Of a stretch of 64,000 nucleotides of DNA, positions 1-11,874 are shown in pieces. Under the pieces are notes generated by a model that searched no databases, was not told the DNA's origin, and saw only the letters and a list, made by a program, of their open reading frames with translations. Position 1 is the stretch's first letter, and each line of letters begins with the position of its first letter. The stretch is taken from positions 30,386 to 94,385 of the forward strand of contig NW_006497522.1 in NCBI RefSeq assembly GCF_000471905.2, read 5' to 3'. The DNA comes from Amborella trichopoda (taxonomy: Eukaryota > Streptophyta > Magnoliopsida > Amborellales > Amborellaceae). The translations under genes and the position numbers were made by a program.

Positions 1-611
1 AGAGAGAGAGAGAGATTAGATGGTCTCAGTGGGGCGTGCCCCTTACCAAAATTCTAGAGCGAGAAACTTTCTAGGTTGGGGCATGCCCCTTTAGGCTTAT
101 TAAAGAGAGAGAGATATATATAATATTTAGAGGGAGAAGAGAGATATTTTTTGTGTAGAGATTTATGGGTATGGGGTCCTCTTTTTAAATTGTAAAAATA
201 AGATTAAGTTTCTTAGGGTTTTCCATAGCTTGCCTCTACTTGTGAGATGGAATATGTACTATTGATAATGGGTAACTTGTGGGGTAAGAGATTTGAGCTC
301 TCCATTCCATAGATAGGCCACCAACATTATATGGAAAGTGCTATAACCTTTACCTTTTTTCTTAAACCATTTTCTCATCATTAGAATTTAAATAAAATAA
401 TTTTCATCACAATATTGTGCTTATCAAAATTATGCACAAGCCTCTTCGTGCTTTCCAAAAATCCATTCAAAGCTTCCTCTAACCAAATGCTTTCTAAAAC
501 ATCACAAAGCTTTTTTTAAAGCCAAAGCTTGACCCAACAAAATAAGGAAAGTCTTTGGAGTGGGGCATGCCACTCACGGGCCCCTCGTACATTACAGTAG
601 TCGGCGCATAT
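1..611 (-). repeat. Left part of an old copia-I-type LTR
   Basis: This stretch is a diverged copy of the middle of the copia-I LTR. The block at about 230-590 aligns with about 1395-1800: both contain 'acttgtggggt(a/g)agagat', a 'ccattccatagat.ggcca' segment and a 'gggcccc' segment. The first 170 bases are GA-rich with 'gtgcccc' motifs, as in the LTR. Similarity stops just before 612, where a complete LTR begins, and resumes at 52037-52943. The two parts are therefore best read as one LTR split by copia-I. The outer end lies beyond the window. Confidence 0.6.
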
Positions 612-1096
612 TGAAAGTGCGATCAATGTGATCTTGCGGAGATTTTTTTTTTTTCTCACCCCTTTTCCTTTCTTCTCTTTTAGTAAAGATCACTTGCAAT
701 TATTCTTATTACAATAACTTTTGCTTCAAAGAAAATAAAACCCTACAAATCCAAGATCTTGAGAACTTTGATGCCACGAAACCAATTTTATTTAATCAAA
801 GAAAATAATCACAAATCTTGTGCATGAGAATATAAAGACTATACAATTAAATATACAATAAATAAAAGAAGAACTACCTCAACCGGGCATACTACACTCC
901 ACATCGAGTCACCACCATCCGATGGTGCGGGGTCTATGGTCATCGTTCCATATCAATGGGGAAAGCTAATTTCGACCAAGCTCTTCAATGGAACCGTTAT
1001 GCTCAAGCAAGATTTTTAGGATCAATCCCCCAAAAAACTGAGACAAAAAATCCTCCCTTCATTATTTTTCTTTAACCCGAGGATTTTGATAAAAAT

Positions 1097-1375
1097 TTGG
1101 GAGAGATGAGAATTAATTCGAGAGAGAGATGTCCCCCTTTTTTTCTATTAAGAAGTAAAGAGAGAGAGAGAATGGGGGGCGTGCCCCTTTTTATTTTTGA
1201 TGAGGGAGGGAATGTTGAGAGAGCAAGGGTGCGTGCTTCCCCTTTTTTGGATAGTATAAGAGAGAGGGAGAGGGGGGAACGTGCCTCCCCTTTTTTTTGA
1301 TTAAAGATGAGGGAGAGAGAGAATGAGTCATGAGAGAGGAGAGAGAAAGAGGTGCGTGACAAAAGGAGAGAGAGG
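1097..1375. repeat. GA-rich low-complexity tract in the copia-I LTR
   Basis: Runs of (GA)n alternate with 'cgtgcccc.ttttt' segments at intervals of roughly 60 bases. The same tract recurs at 6860-7115 in the other LTR and, more diverged, at 1-170. On the element's own strand it is a CT-rich stretch downstream of the TATA-like site. Apparent open frames on both strands reflect the low complexity. Confidence 0.7.
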
Positions 1376-1382
1376 TCCCCTA

Positions 1383-1390
1383 CTTATAAT
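1383..1390 (-). promoter_or_regulatory. Possible TATA box, copia-I 3' LTR
   Basis: On the minus strand this reads ATTATAAG, followed by GTAGGGG. The site is conserved in the other LTR at 7131-7138. Its position in the middle of the LTR suits a U3/R promoter. This is inferred from sequence only. Confidence 0.4.
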
Positions 1391-2708
1391 GGGTCAATGG
1401 TTTCCATTGCTTGCTTCACAATATTGAATCTGAACTGTTGATTAAGGGTGACTTGTGGGGTGAGAGATCTGAGCCATTCATTTCATAGATGGGCCATCAA
1501 CAATACAGAATGTGCTGAACCATTATTCCCCCTTTTCTTTACCCATTACCAACCATTAAATAAAAATTAATCAATAAAATATTGTGCTCTATCCAAAATA
1601 TATATTCATAAGCCTAATAGGCCTTTTAAAAGATTTACTTAAATCTCTTAAGAATAAAACACTTTATCAACTAAAATCAATTTGAGATAAAATCAACAAA
1701 TCCCATAAAGAGGGGGAGGTGTCACCCATGGGATAAGCCTCCTCTAAAAAAAGTGGCGTTCCACTCAAGATTGGGACTTATGGGCCCCACCTAAAATATG
1801 GTGGGACCACGTGTATAATGGGTCCCCATAAAAATTTATATATTTAAAAAATAATAAAAATAAATTTGAGAATATTATTTGAATATTTAAATAATTAAAA
1901 ATCAATATCTTTAATTTCATAAACTCAAATTTTATAAATAAAATATCTAGGGATTTATAAAAATGTAAATAATAATTCTAAAATAATATCTATCATAAAA
2001 GAAACATAATTAAATTAATTTGATGGGAAGAAGATCCATATGATCAAGGAATTAAATCAACAATGGGGCACTCTGCCTTCAACTTTGGACTACACAAACC
2101 ACGCTTGCTTTATCATGCTAACTTAGTGTTGCCTATGACCCACAGTCCAAGCAGGGGCTCATTAATGGGTCACCAAAGTTTCGCCGATGGGCCAAGGGAT
2201 CTCAATACCCACCTATGGATTTCAGGTTCTCCCTTAGAGACGAGTCTAGGTCACCTAGACCTGATGCGACCACAGTTCTATGATGCATAGGGGTATCTCT
2301 CACACATGCATATGCTTCACCCTAAAAAGTGGTTTGTTTGCTTTCCCGAATGGTCTATTAATACGCATGTTGTGCGATGGTACATGGATGAGGCTTTGGT
2401 CCCCGTCTTCATAGGCCACCAACACACACAAGGGTTACACAGTCCCTCAGTTCTCTCATCCGGGTATACTCCGACCTCATCAAGGGCTAACCCATTAGAA
2501 CCCTTCTCGGTTTATTTTTTATGCCTAGACAATATGGGTTTTTCCCAACCGATTGGACTAGACCGTCAAGCACAGTCCGATATCTACAACCTTCATTTGC
2601 ATGATATGGTCCATGAGGGACCACACTCTCACTGAGTCTATGATCCGCTATATCAAATGTTTCCTCACAATCATTCATAAGACCTTTAAAGGTCATACAA
2701 ACCCAACA

Positions 2709-2727
2709 TCTCCCACTTGGCCTTTGA
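2709..2727 (-). other. Polypurine tract of copia-I
   Basis: On the minus strand the sequence reads CAAAGGCCAAGTGGGAGAT, directly before the LTR start TGTTGGG. It closely matches the copia-II tract at 33381-33401. Polypurine tracts prime plus-strand DNA synthesis and mark the start of the 3' LTR, so this fixes both orientation and boundary. Confidence 0.8.
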
Positions 2728-3190
2728 AGGCCTTACATTCTGTCTGCCTTTGAAGGTCTTACATTCTCTCTTTCTCATTTTCTCTCATCCTCATTTGTCT
2801 CTCCCAATCACAGTCTCTCTCAATCATGGCTTTCACTATTAATCATTTCACAAAAGGACTCATAGAGGCAATGCCTCTTTCTCTTTATTGCTCGTCTCAT
2901 CCCGACAGTGGTGGTAGTCCATCTTTCATATCACATCGCGAATCATGGACCTGTTATCACAAAAGATCATCATGTATCCTCATTGCATGGGGTCATGTCC
3001 TCATTAGCTCAAAGAGTTCTTCAAACAAGCCGCTTCATTCTGTAGCAATACAATTAACGTCATGCATCTGGGTTATATGGGTGAACAACACCATAGTCTG
3101 TTGTTCTAGCTGGCATGTCAAACATTAGGAACTCCCACTAGAATATTTACTTTTATACACTTGGAGTTATTATGGAATCATGACTCCCTT

Positions 3191-3514
3191 TTACATGCAT
3201 ATCGCCACTGTGTTGTCACAGAAAATCTTCGCTGCCTCACAACTCACAGGTTGAAAGTGAAGTTGATTAAGAAATTTCTTAATCCATACGGCCTCTTTGG
3301 CCGCCAGATAACACGCCACGTATTCTGCCTCCAGGATGGACAATGCCACTGCATCCTGTTTTTTTGATTTCCAAGAAGTTGTTCTCCCTCCAAGTATGAA
3401 CACATATCCAAATATAGACTTCACTTCATCTGGATCCTTGAGATAACTTATATTTGTATATCTGAATATCCAAGTAGCTAAAGAAAACGTGGGACTATAG
3501 TAGCTCCCACTCAA
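3191..3514 (-). pseudogene. pol: Copia RNase H remnant
   Basis: This roughly 107-codon minus-strand remnant carries the Ty1-copia RNase H signature: DPDEVKS, GYVFILGG, SWKSKKQ, then ALSILEAEYVA and FCDNTVAI. The acidic residue usually found in the opening YTD motif is replaced (YTN). The later Glu (EAEY) and Asp (CDN) remain. The usual C-terminal HIDIRYHF-like block is not readable. It lies 480 bp inside the 3' LTR, the normal place for the end of copia pol. Everything normally upstream (reverse transcriptase, integrase, protease, gag) is missing on its higher-coordinate side. It is a dead fragment. Confidence 0.8.
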
Positions 3515-4849
3515 TTATTGCATATACAATATCTACAATCTCAACATTCTTGTGCCTATATCATGAGGTAGTATATCAAGTCTCATGCAAAGTGTAAGAC
3601 ATTGCCCATTGGTTTCACAATAAGTAAAACCTTTATGAAGCACAAAAAGGTTTAACCACACTAGTCATCTTGGTGGTAAATTCATACAAACCGAGTTATC
3701 TAATTAACTTGGGTATTTAAAAGTCTGTGCATGACATTTTTTCTCTCAATTTTATAAATACCTTGAAGGAATAATGGTTTTCTCTAATTTTTTTTTAAAA
3801 TTGACTTGGTATATATATCACAAGCAATGTTTAGATAATAGTATGATGGTTAAAATGATTTTATGTTATAAAGACTCCGGTTTTTGTCAAAACATCAAAT
3901 TTAATATTAAAATATATGTTTAATCTTCAAAAATCATTTTATCGTATTCACCTACCAAGGCATGTTTACCGCTACAAAAAAAATCCATAAAGTCCATATT
4001 ACAATTATATCTAAAACAAAGCATGACTAAAAGAGTGATTATTAAAATCTCAACAAAAATTTCTTTTTTTTTGCAAATATGGAGACTTTTTGAAGAGATC
4101 ATCATCACATGCAACATATCATATTACTGGACATTATTGGGAGAATGGTCACTAAGATCGAGTTCCATTAAAGCACTCCCTTCGTGCTTACATATTTGAA
4201 TGAGTCATACTCATATCTCGTATCTCATACTTAACACTCAAAGCCCCTGATCAAATCACATCTCTATGTGTATCACTACCTTAAGTAGTTCGTACTCTTA
4301 ACACAAGGAGGCATTATAACACATGGTATTTATAAACGAGCTCTTTCAAATTTGTTAGCACATATCACTAAATGTCCATATACTCCATACATATTTATAA
4401 AACAATAAGCCAAAACCATGTAATTTGAGATAGATTTCTATTTCAAAAAGTTATTGAATATTATTTCCTTATTATGACCTTACCATATAATATGAGATAG
4501 ATTTCATACCTCAAAACCATGTAGTGTGGTACTTGAGATTTTTTGATTCATTGCTTGTACAATCGGTTGGCGATGTTGGAAGAGCACACAATTGATGGAG
4601 AATATATTGGTCTTTGCTTTCTCATGTTGTGATGTGTCCATCTCTTGGGCATTTGGATACCTCCTTGTATCACACTATGAAGAGAACAAATCTTCTCCAT
4701 CCCATCATTTTAAATATCATAAGTTTGATTCTTCCACTGATCTTTGGCTTTTATTTTCTACCTCTAAGCTTCTCTATGTGTCACTTCATTTGGAAGAAAC
4801 TAAGATGCTTTTATAGGTATTGTATTTCTTCTTCTTTATGTTATTCCCA
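3515..4849. other. AT-rich copia-I internal sequence without a recognisable gene
   Basis: No copia protein can be read here on either strand. The sequence is AT-rich and the short open frames show no family motif. In an intact element gag-pol would occupy this space, so a large deletion or replacement has joined the RNase H tail to leader-type DNA. Confidence 0.5.
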
Positions 4850-6130
4850 GATCGAACATTCTTCATATAGAGTGTCGTACCTTGCAAACTCTGTATTGCC
4901 TCTCTCTGAAGTTTTATTATAATAAACCATATGCATGGCACACTATAAAACCTCTTTTAAATGAGCCTTAAAAAGACCTCCATTGCTGGGAAACCAAAGA
5001 TGTGCATTAACATGCCACATCTTTTGATTTATTACAGAATAGAACATGAGCATCCCATGATAAAAATATGATATCTCTCAACTCATAAAGAGTTTCTCTC
5101 TGAATCTTTTTGAGTACTGAAATAAACTAAAAAATATAAAATAGTTCCATCCCTAAATCACACAATCTAGTGAGTCTACCTTTTAGTGACTTTTTACAGC
5201 ACAATGCAATTTTCTCAGCAAAAAATCAGGCTGAGCATCTCTTAATAAAAAAATTGTTTCTCTCAATTCTCAAAGAATTTCTTCCTGAAATCTCTTGTGT
5301 TGAAAACTACACTCAAAACTAAATCATAACATCATAGTGTGAATCTCAAATAATATCTTCCTTTAGAGAAATAAATAAGTTGACATGCACATCACAAAAT
5401 AACTCATACTGCAGAATTCCAGGATGAACATTGTCTAGTAAAATTATATTTTCTCTCTACCCTTGTAGAGTTTTCCTTTCAAACTTATTTTGCTTAAAAG
5501 TAGACACATAATGGTTACACATACATTTCTATAAGCCTCATATCACTTTGTTAAATAGGCTTGATAATTATATGTATTTAAGTCTCAATGAAGATCACAC
5601 CATAAGTGTAGAAAATTAAGATTGACCTCTCTTCAATCTAAAATTTTTATTCTTCTCTTCTCGCAGATATTTCTCTCTTGAATAAAATTCGGTAGAAGCT
5701 AGACTCATAATAGAAGTCTAAAAACTTAGTGTGCACCTTAGAACATTTTGTTGAGAATAGAAATAAAAATTTGACTTCCAAGTCATGGAAATAATTTTCG
5801 TTGCATAAAACAGCACTTGCGTACCTTTCAATAAATCGATCATATATTTCAAACCACAAGGAATTTCTCGATGAAATAATTTTTGTTTTAAAGTAGCTCA
5901 ATTTTATGGGTCAAAGAAAATTTTTAGGAAAAAATAAGATCATATCATTGGTGGGAAAAATCACAGAACTCAATGGACAGTTCTTAGATTTTGCAAGGTC
6001 AAAATTGACACCCTTCATTCATGAGTTCATAACTCTCAATTTCTTTAGGATCTCCCATTGAAATTTTATAGGTAGATCCTACTATCAAAGATACACAAAG
6101 TCACTGAAGTATGCAATAGAAAAATATATC
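4850..6130. repeat. Diverged ~190-bp tandem repeat in the copia-I leader
   Basis: A motif of the form 'TTTCTCTCAA..CTCAAAGAATTTCTTCCTGAAA' in diverged forms recurs near 4890, 5095, 5280, 5470, 5665, 5855 and 6040. The spacing is 185-205 bp. Neighbouring words such as 'gagcatccc', 'gagcatctc' and 'gaacattgtc' (5048, 5232, 5424) keep the same phase. The array lies between the primer site and the RNase H remnant and has no clear coding capacity. Confidence 0.55.
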
Positions 6131-6330
6131 ATTATCTTTTTCATATAACTGCTCCAAAATAGCACATAATACCCTTTCTGCAGAGTGCCTTTCTCGGTAT
6201 TTTGAATATTCCATTCATATTTAATCGGGGTGTATTACTTGACCACAAAGGTTATTAGCTTTCTCATATCTCATTCCCATGCTTTATCTCGACACAATAA
6301 AAATAAAAGACATATAATGACATCAAATAT

Positions 6331-6350
6331 CAACCTGGCTCTGATACCAA
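6331..6350 (-). other. Primer binding site of copia-I
   Basis: On the minus strand this reads TTGGTATCAGAGCCAGGTTG. It is complementary to the 3' end of plant initiator-Met tRNA, as in most plant copia elements. It directly abuts the 5' LTR end at 6351 and fixes the element on the minus strand. Confidence 0.9.
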
Positions 6351-7573
6351 TAAAAGTGCAACCAATGTGATCTTGCGGAGAATTTTATTTTTATTTTTTC
6401 TCACCCCTTTTATTTTCTTCTCTTTTAGTAAAGATCATTTGCAATTAGTCTTATTACAATAAATCTTGCTTCAAAGAAAATAAAACCTTACAAATCCAAG
6501 ATCTTGAGAACTTTGATGCCATTAAACCAATTTTCTTTAATTAAAGAAAATAACCACAAATCTTGTGCTTGAGAATATAAAGACTATATAATTAAATTTG
6601 CAAGAAATAAAAGAAGAATGCCGGAGATTACCTCAACCGGGCTTATTACACCCCACATCGAGTCAACATCATCTGAAGGTACAAGATCGATGGTCGTCAT
6701 TCAATTTTATCTAGAAAAGCTAATTTCGACCAAGCTCTTCAATAGAACCCTTTTGCTCACGCAAGATTCTTAGGATCAATCCCCCAAAATACTGAGACAA
6801 TTCTCCCTTCTTTATTTTTCTTGAACCCTAGGATTTTGACCAAAATTTGGTAGAGATGAGAATTAATTCGAGAGAGAGATGCCCCACTTTTTTTCTTTTA
6901 AGAAGTAAAGAGAAAGGGGGGGGTGCCCGTTTTTATTTTTGAAGAGGGAGAGAATGTTAAGAGAGAAAGGGGGGTGCCTCCCCCCTTTTGGATAAGATAA
7001 GTGAGAGGGAGAAGGGGGAACGTGCCTCCCCTTTTTTTGATTAAGGATGAGGAAGAGAGAGAGAGAATGGGGCATGAGAGAGGAGAGAGAAAGAGAGGTG
7101 CGTGAGAAAAGGAAAGAGAGAGGTCCCCTACTTATAATGGGTCTAGGATTTCCATTGCTTGCCTTACAAGATTGAATCTGAATCGTCGATCAAGGGCGAC
7201 TTGTGGGGTGAGAGATTTGAGTCATTCATTCCATAGATGGGCCATCAATATTACGGAATGTGCTGAACCATTATCCCCCTTTTTCTTTAACAATTATCCC
7301 ATCAAATAACAATTAATCAAGAAAATATTGTGCTCTATCCAAAATATATATTCTTAAGCCTTATAGGCATTCTCAAATATTTACTCAAATCTCTTAAGGA
7401 TAAACCACTTTATCAACTCAAACTAATTTGAGATAAAATATATCAACAAATCCCATAAAGAGGGGTAGGTGTCACCCATGGGATAAGCCTCCCCTCAAAA
7501 AGGTGGCATGCCACCCAAGATAGGAACTTATGAGTCGCACCTTCTAGAATATGGTGGCCCCACGACTGCAATG
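6351..7573 (-). repeat. Copia-I 5' LTR, first part
   Basis: This is the low-coordinate 1.2 kb of the second copia-I LTR. It matches 612 to about 1810, including the GA-rich tract (6860-7115) and the TATA-like site. It is cut at 7573 by copia-II, and the target bases CAATG (7569-7573) recur at 51166-51170. Confidence 0.85.
7131..7138 (-). promoter_or_regulatory. Possible TATA box, copia-I 5' LTR
   Basis: ATTATAAG on the minus strand, at the position equivalent to 1383-1390 in the partner LTR. Conservation in both LTRs is the only support. Confidence 0.4.
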
Positions 7574-10267
7574 TTGGAAATATGGCATATCAAGGCCTAA
7601 ATTTTAGTAGTTTCTCATTCAGTGGGAGCGATTGAGAGATTGAAATCTTTGCGTCTTGCAAAATGGAGCCCAGATTCTTTTACCCAGAGTACGCATGAGG
7701 CATCGAGAGTTCACGTGTTGAGAAATCAATTTCTCAAGGAGGTGTGAGGGTCACCTCCTAGTTAGGATATTATAGGTTAGCCTCATGTTTAGCTGCAATC
7801 GGCCAGTGCTTAGAGAATCCAAATGAGAAAAATAGAACCCGAGTACTTGTTGAGTATTCGCCCTGTATGGAATGGTCAAGACTTATGGGACATAAGTCCA
7901 TATCCTGACACAAGACCACTACATGGAATGTGCATTTCATTTCATACGAGAAGCTACTCTTCCAAATGCATTATTCAAGTTTGGAAGAGCCAGTGTACAT
8001 GTGCTTTGAGAGGACCCCTATAATTGAGTTAGATCATGTTCCACAGGGGTACACGTGTAATCCATTGAGAGCCGAATGATTGGAAGTTCTGGCTCAGTGA
8101 CTTTGATATGGCCAATTATGTGTCCCTGCTTTTGACTGTGGAAAATAGGTCTATTGGGTCGATCTGAGACTCGGTGGAACATAATTCGGGACTAGCTCAA
8201 TGAAGTACTTTGATACCTATAGTTATTAGCCTTAGATCTCACTATACCTTTTTTTTTATTTTATAATGATGAGAAAAGCCTAATAATTGCTGACAAATAC
8301 TTTAAATATTTATTGTGAATTTTAGAGACTTTTTTTGAAATTTTATTTGCTAAAAAAATGAGGGTTTTCAAATTGTTTGACTCAAATTTCACTTTAGTCT
8401 TGACCTGGTAGTGCCATGTGGTATTCGTGCGGCCATAAAGCTGCCACGTGGCACCCCATGCCTCACTCTAGGATCACCGCCCAGCTGGGTGCTGATCCCA
8501 AGGTGGGGGACTAGATTGGCATTTGGTTGCTTGTTTTATAAGGGGTTGTGTTATGATGTCTTTTTATATATTATTATATTTTATTATATAATGTTATAAC
8601 TTAAGGCCCCATTTTTATCACATGTCTTAATTAACTCACACATGGGTCATGCATGGCATGTGTGAAGTTTAATTAGTTAATTTATTTGATATTAAATAAA
8701 AAATACATTTTCAAATTTGAGTTGAAAAATATCTTCACACACATGTGTGAAGTGGACATTATCTTTAAATTGATTGGTTTGAAATTTTAGATCTACAAAG
8801 TGATTGGCTTTGATAAAGTAGAATATCTTCGCATGTGTGAGTTTTACCAATTACTTCTTTGCTTCTTAGCTTTTGTGGTTAGCTACTTTAATACATTATT
8901 AAAAAAACTAGGGGTATTTTGTAAGGCCATATTAGATACAATTGGAACAAAAACATGGGCCAAGGATAAAATGGTAAAGTGGCATAACTTACTGTTAGGG
9001 TGAGTGATAATGGTGTGACATCCCATCTCTTCATCCTGGTAGTTGGATGGGGATGGGTGGCTAGGTACATTAGCCTCTCATGTGCCTTTGGATTAGTACA
9101 TCAAGGGTGTTGATTGAGTCCAAGGTTATCGATATTATAAAAGCACATCATGAGATCTCAAACACTAACTATCTCAACTCTTGAACCATTTCAGAAAATT
9201 GTTGCTTCCCTTCTTCTTCTAAGGTTTTGTGAGAGAAAAATGAAAAGAGAGAGCTTTTAGAGTTCCATTAATGGTGTTCTTGATGGTGGTCCTCCTTTCT
9301 TATACTTAAGTCCATAATGTGCATTTTTCAAGGTAAACTCCATTGAATTTTCTTTTCTCATAAGATCATATTCTTGACATCTATATTTGATGGAGTTTTG
9401 AATTTAGAAAAATTTTATTGATATTAGAACCCCCATTTGATCATCTTTTTCATCATGCTTATTCTTAGTGTGGTCATGAGTTATAGCCTATATGCATGAG
9501 AATCCATGATCATGCATAGTACATAGTATCCACTAATAACTTTGCTTCAAATCCATCAAATAATTTAGTCCCATAGTGTCACTATATTTTAGAACTTTTC
9601 CATCACGTTTTTACCTATGGGGGTTCATAATCTTTCCATACAAGATTGTTTTGGTGGTCCGAGGGACCACCGTGTGTAGTTTAGCTATAACTGTTGTTCT
9701 TTATCCGATTCGATTTAAACCTTTTGCATTCTGTTTTAGATGATAATGATAGTGTGTTGAGATCTTAAGAAGTGATTTTAAGGTGTGTAATTTCTTCCCA
9801 TTTGGATTAGATACTCTTGTGAGATTGAACCACTTTTGTACAATTCGAAGGGACAAAATTAAGTCATTATAGGGCCCGATTGTGTGGCCTCAACACAAGG
9901 GGTTCGAAACATGGCTTCTCTATTTTAATTTGGTATTCTAATTCTCTGTTTAGTTGATTTTATTCCTTATAATTTTGTCTAGATTAGTTGCATGATGTAT
10001 TTAAGCTTTGGAACATAGTTTATGTAATTTGTGCTATGAAAGTATAATTCACAAACTAGTTTTGCTTTCTATATAATTGCCCCTTAAGGGGTTGGCATTT
10101 GAGTTTATTTACATATGTTATACAAGGCTAGAAATTATTGTTATTGTTATTTAAAGGATTGTAACTTATTCACTTAATTTGGTTTTTAGCAAGTGGCTTG
10201 TTAAAGGTGTCCATTTTGCCATGTTTTTCGACTTGGAAATTTGCTCTAGTCTTTGTATCCACTATCA
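7574..10267 (+). repeat. Copia-II 5' LTR
   Basis: This 2,694-bp LTR runs from TTGGAAATATGG to GTATCCACTATCA and matches 33402-35256 plus 50376-51165. It has a conserved TATA box at 9136-9143. The primer site follows after one base. Small open frames here (for example near 7823 and 8411) are not shared intact with the other LTR and are not called. Confidence 0.9.
9136..9143 (+). promoter_or_regulatory. TATA box of the copia-II 5' LTR
   Basis: TATAAAAG, followed by 'gcacatcatgagatctcaaa'. The same site and context are present in the 3' LTR at 34916-34923. Transcription would start about 30 bases downstream, leaving roughly 1.1 kb of LTR in the leader RNA. Confidence 0.65.
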
Positions 10268-10268
10268 A

Positions 10269-10282
10269 TTGGTATCAGAGCT
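10269..10282 (+). other. Primer binding site of copia-II
   Basis: TTGGTATCAGAGCT, complementary to the initiator-Met tRNA 3' end, lies one base after the LTR end. It confirms the plus orientation. Confidence 0.9.
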
Positions 10283-10344
10283 AGGCTCATTTATAGAACC
10301 TTTTAGCATCATGAGAGGGATTATAGAGTGCCAAATAGGAACCC

Positions 10345-11352
10345 ATGACATCCCGTTCGATACTCATCGAATTGCTCAAGGAGAAGATGGAACCAACTTC
10401 TCCGAATGAAGAAGGAAAAATGGTTGTGTTTCATGAAGATGGTCTATTGCCATTATTGACTTCTAGACCACCTAATCCGCCCACAATCAATACTCCTCAA
10501 GTTGTTAAGGATGCATATGAGACATGGCATAACAAAAACCAAAGTGTCATGAATATTATTTTTACAATAAGAGTGATTCCTTTGTTAAGGAGTATGATAA
10601 TTCCATATGTGTCAAAGATATTATGGAGAGTTTGAAAAAGAAATACGACACACTAAATGAAGCTCAAAGGATCATTAGAATGAGGATTCTCATGTGTTGT
10701 AAAATGGATGATCACACTATAGTGGGTGGTCATCTAGGAGAGTTTAAGAGTTGTATAAGAGAGAGTGAGAGAGCCGGTCACTCATATGATGAGGTGACAC
10801 AAAAGATGATGTTTGTGCTTTCGATCTCACCCTCATGAGAGACATTTGTAGCCAATTTGATGGCCAAAGATGTGTTTACAATAGTGGAGGAGATTGCATT
10901 TTTCATGGAAGGGAAAGAGCAAAGAATGATTGAATTGGATGGACCATCTTCCATGGCCCCCATATGGTAAAATCTCACCAACTCTCATCTTCTTATACAC
11001 CCGTACTCATTGCTCCTATCTCTTTTTCTTTTCCTAACTCTTCCATGGTGAATACATATAATGTGGGAATAAGTGGGAGTGATAATGCTAAGAACAAGAA
11101 AAGAAAGCGAAAAGGCAAATGGAAAGGGAAGGGAAAGCAAAAGGGAAAATCCTACTCCCCTTATCCATTTAACCCTTACCCTCTTGAAACTCATGCCTAC
11201 CCACCAAACCATGCTAGCCCCATGCCTTTGAGGCCTAAACCACCACCCACACCCATGATGGTAGGTGGGAGGTCGGTTTGTCCCTCGAGCTAAGATTATT
11301 CAATGGTGCAATGCTATAGATGTAAGAAATACAGGCATTCCCAAAATTTTTG
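10345..11352 (+). pseudogene. gag: Copia-II gag (broken)
   Basis: This is the remains of the copia nucleocapsid polyprotein, which packages element RNA in virus-like particles. From about 10510 the reading shows AYETWHNKNQ, then after a frameshift near 10590-10623 MESLKKKYDTLNEAQ, KMDDHT, FKSCIRESERAGHSYDE, in the usual copia order. A Lys/Arg-rich basic segment follows (about 11085-11150). A zinc knuckle at 11309-11350 reads CYRCKKYRHSQNFC, keeping the C-x2-C-x4-H-x4-C spacing but lacking the usual Gly before His. At least two frame changes and a stop after residue SPS separate the parts. It starts just after the primer site, so the leader is short. Confidence 0.8.
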
Positions 11353-11489
11353 CAAGTATCCTCATCTACAAAACCCTCATTTTAATCTTAAGCTCAATAC
11401 CGATAAACCTCAAGCTAATACCGGTGGAAGACCAAGGACAGAGAGAGTTTGTATGGTCCATGAGACTTTGTTTTTTATTGCCAATGAGG

Positions 11490-11874
11490 AGGCGGATGTA
11501 TGGGTTCTTGTGGCTCGGGGGCTACTATCCATGTGATAAATTCTATGAAAAGCTTTAAAAGGTTTTATGATGTCAAACTCGGTACCCATAATCTTTATAT
11601 GGGTGAAAATCAAATGGAAAGGGTCTTAGGAAAAGGTGACTATATGTTGGAGCTCACTAATGGTGAGACTCTCATGCTTATGGACACCCTCTATGCACCC
11701 GAGATGAAGAAAAATCTCATCTCGGTTTCCAAGATGAGTAAAACGGGGTTTGTGCTCTTGTTCAAGGAGGAAAAGGTCAATGTTTATGATGGCTCTATTA
11801 ATGAAGACCTTGTTTTTATAGTCCAGTTGGTTCAAGGGCTTTATGAAATTAAAATGAAAAAGGAGTTCGCTTAG
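11490..11874 (+). pseudogene. pol: Copia-II protease (active site broken)
   Basis: Copia aspartic protease cuts the gag-pol polyprotein. The normal opening WVLDSGAT.H is disrupted. The frame carrying WVL ends in VARG, and the frame that continues reads GSGATIHV, so the catalytic Asp codon is lost at a small insertion near 11515. The C-terminal hallmark TLYAPEMKKNLISVSKM is intact, followed by a segment ending GLYEIKM. The next domain begins directly after a stop at 11872-11874. Confidence 0.75.

Larger units (their letters stand above)
612..2708 (-). repeat. Copia-I 3' LTR
   Basis: This 2,097-bp LTR aligns along its length with 6351-7573 plus 51171-52036. On the plus strand it starts TGAAAGTGC and ends ACCCAACA. 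The low end was placed by the second copy, where the primer site directly abuts TAAAAGTGC; the high end is next to the polypurine tract. It contains a purine-rich stretch at 1097-1375, a TATA-like site on the minus strand and an AT-rich block at 1820-2040. Short open frames inside it are not credible genes. Confidence 0.85.

Noticed and set aside
2063..2635. Two plus-strand frames of 75 and 109 codons in the copia-I LTR
   Set aside because: They lie wholly inside an LTR, are antisense to the element, and are not kept open in the partner LTR (51400-52000).
2826..3128. 100-codon plus-strand frame
   Set aside because: It lies in the copia-I interior just past the polypurine tract, opposite the pol end, with no motif.
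4592..4922. Two overlapping plus-strand frames of 74 and 102 codons
   Set aside because: They are AT-rich copia-I interior with no family motif, and they partly overlap the ~190-bp repeat.
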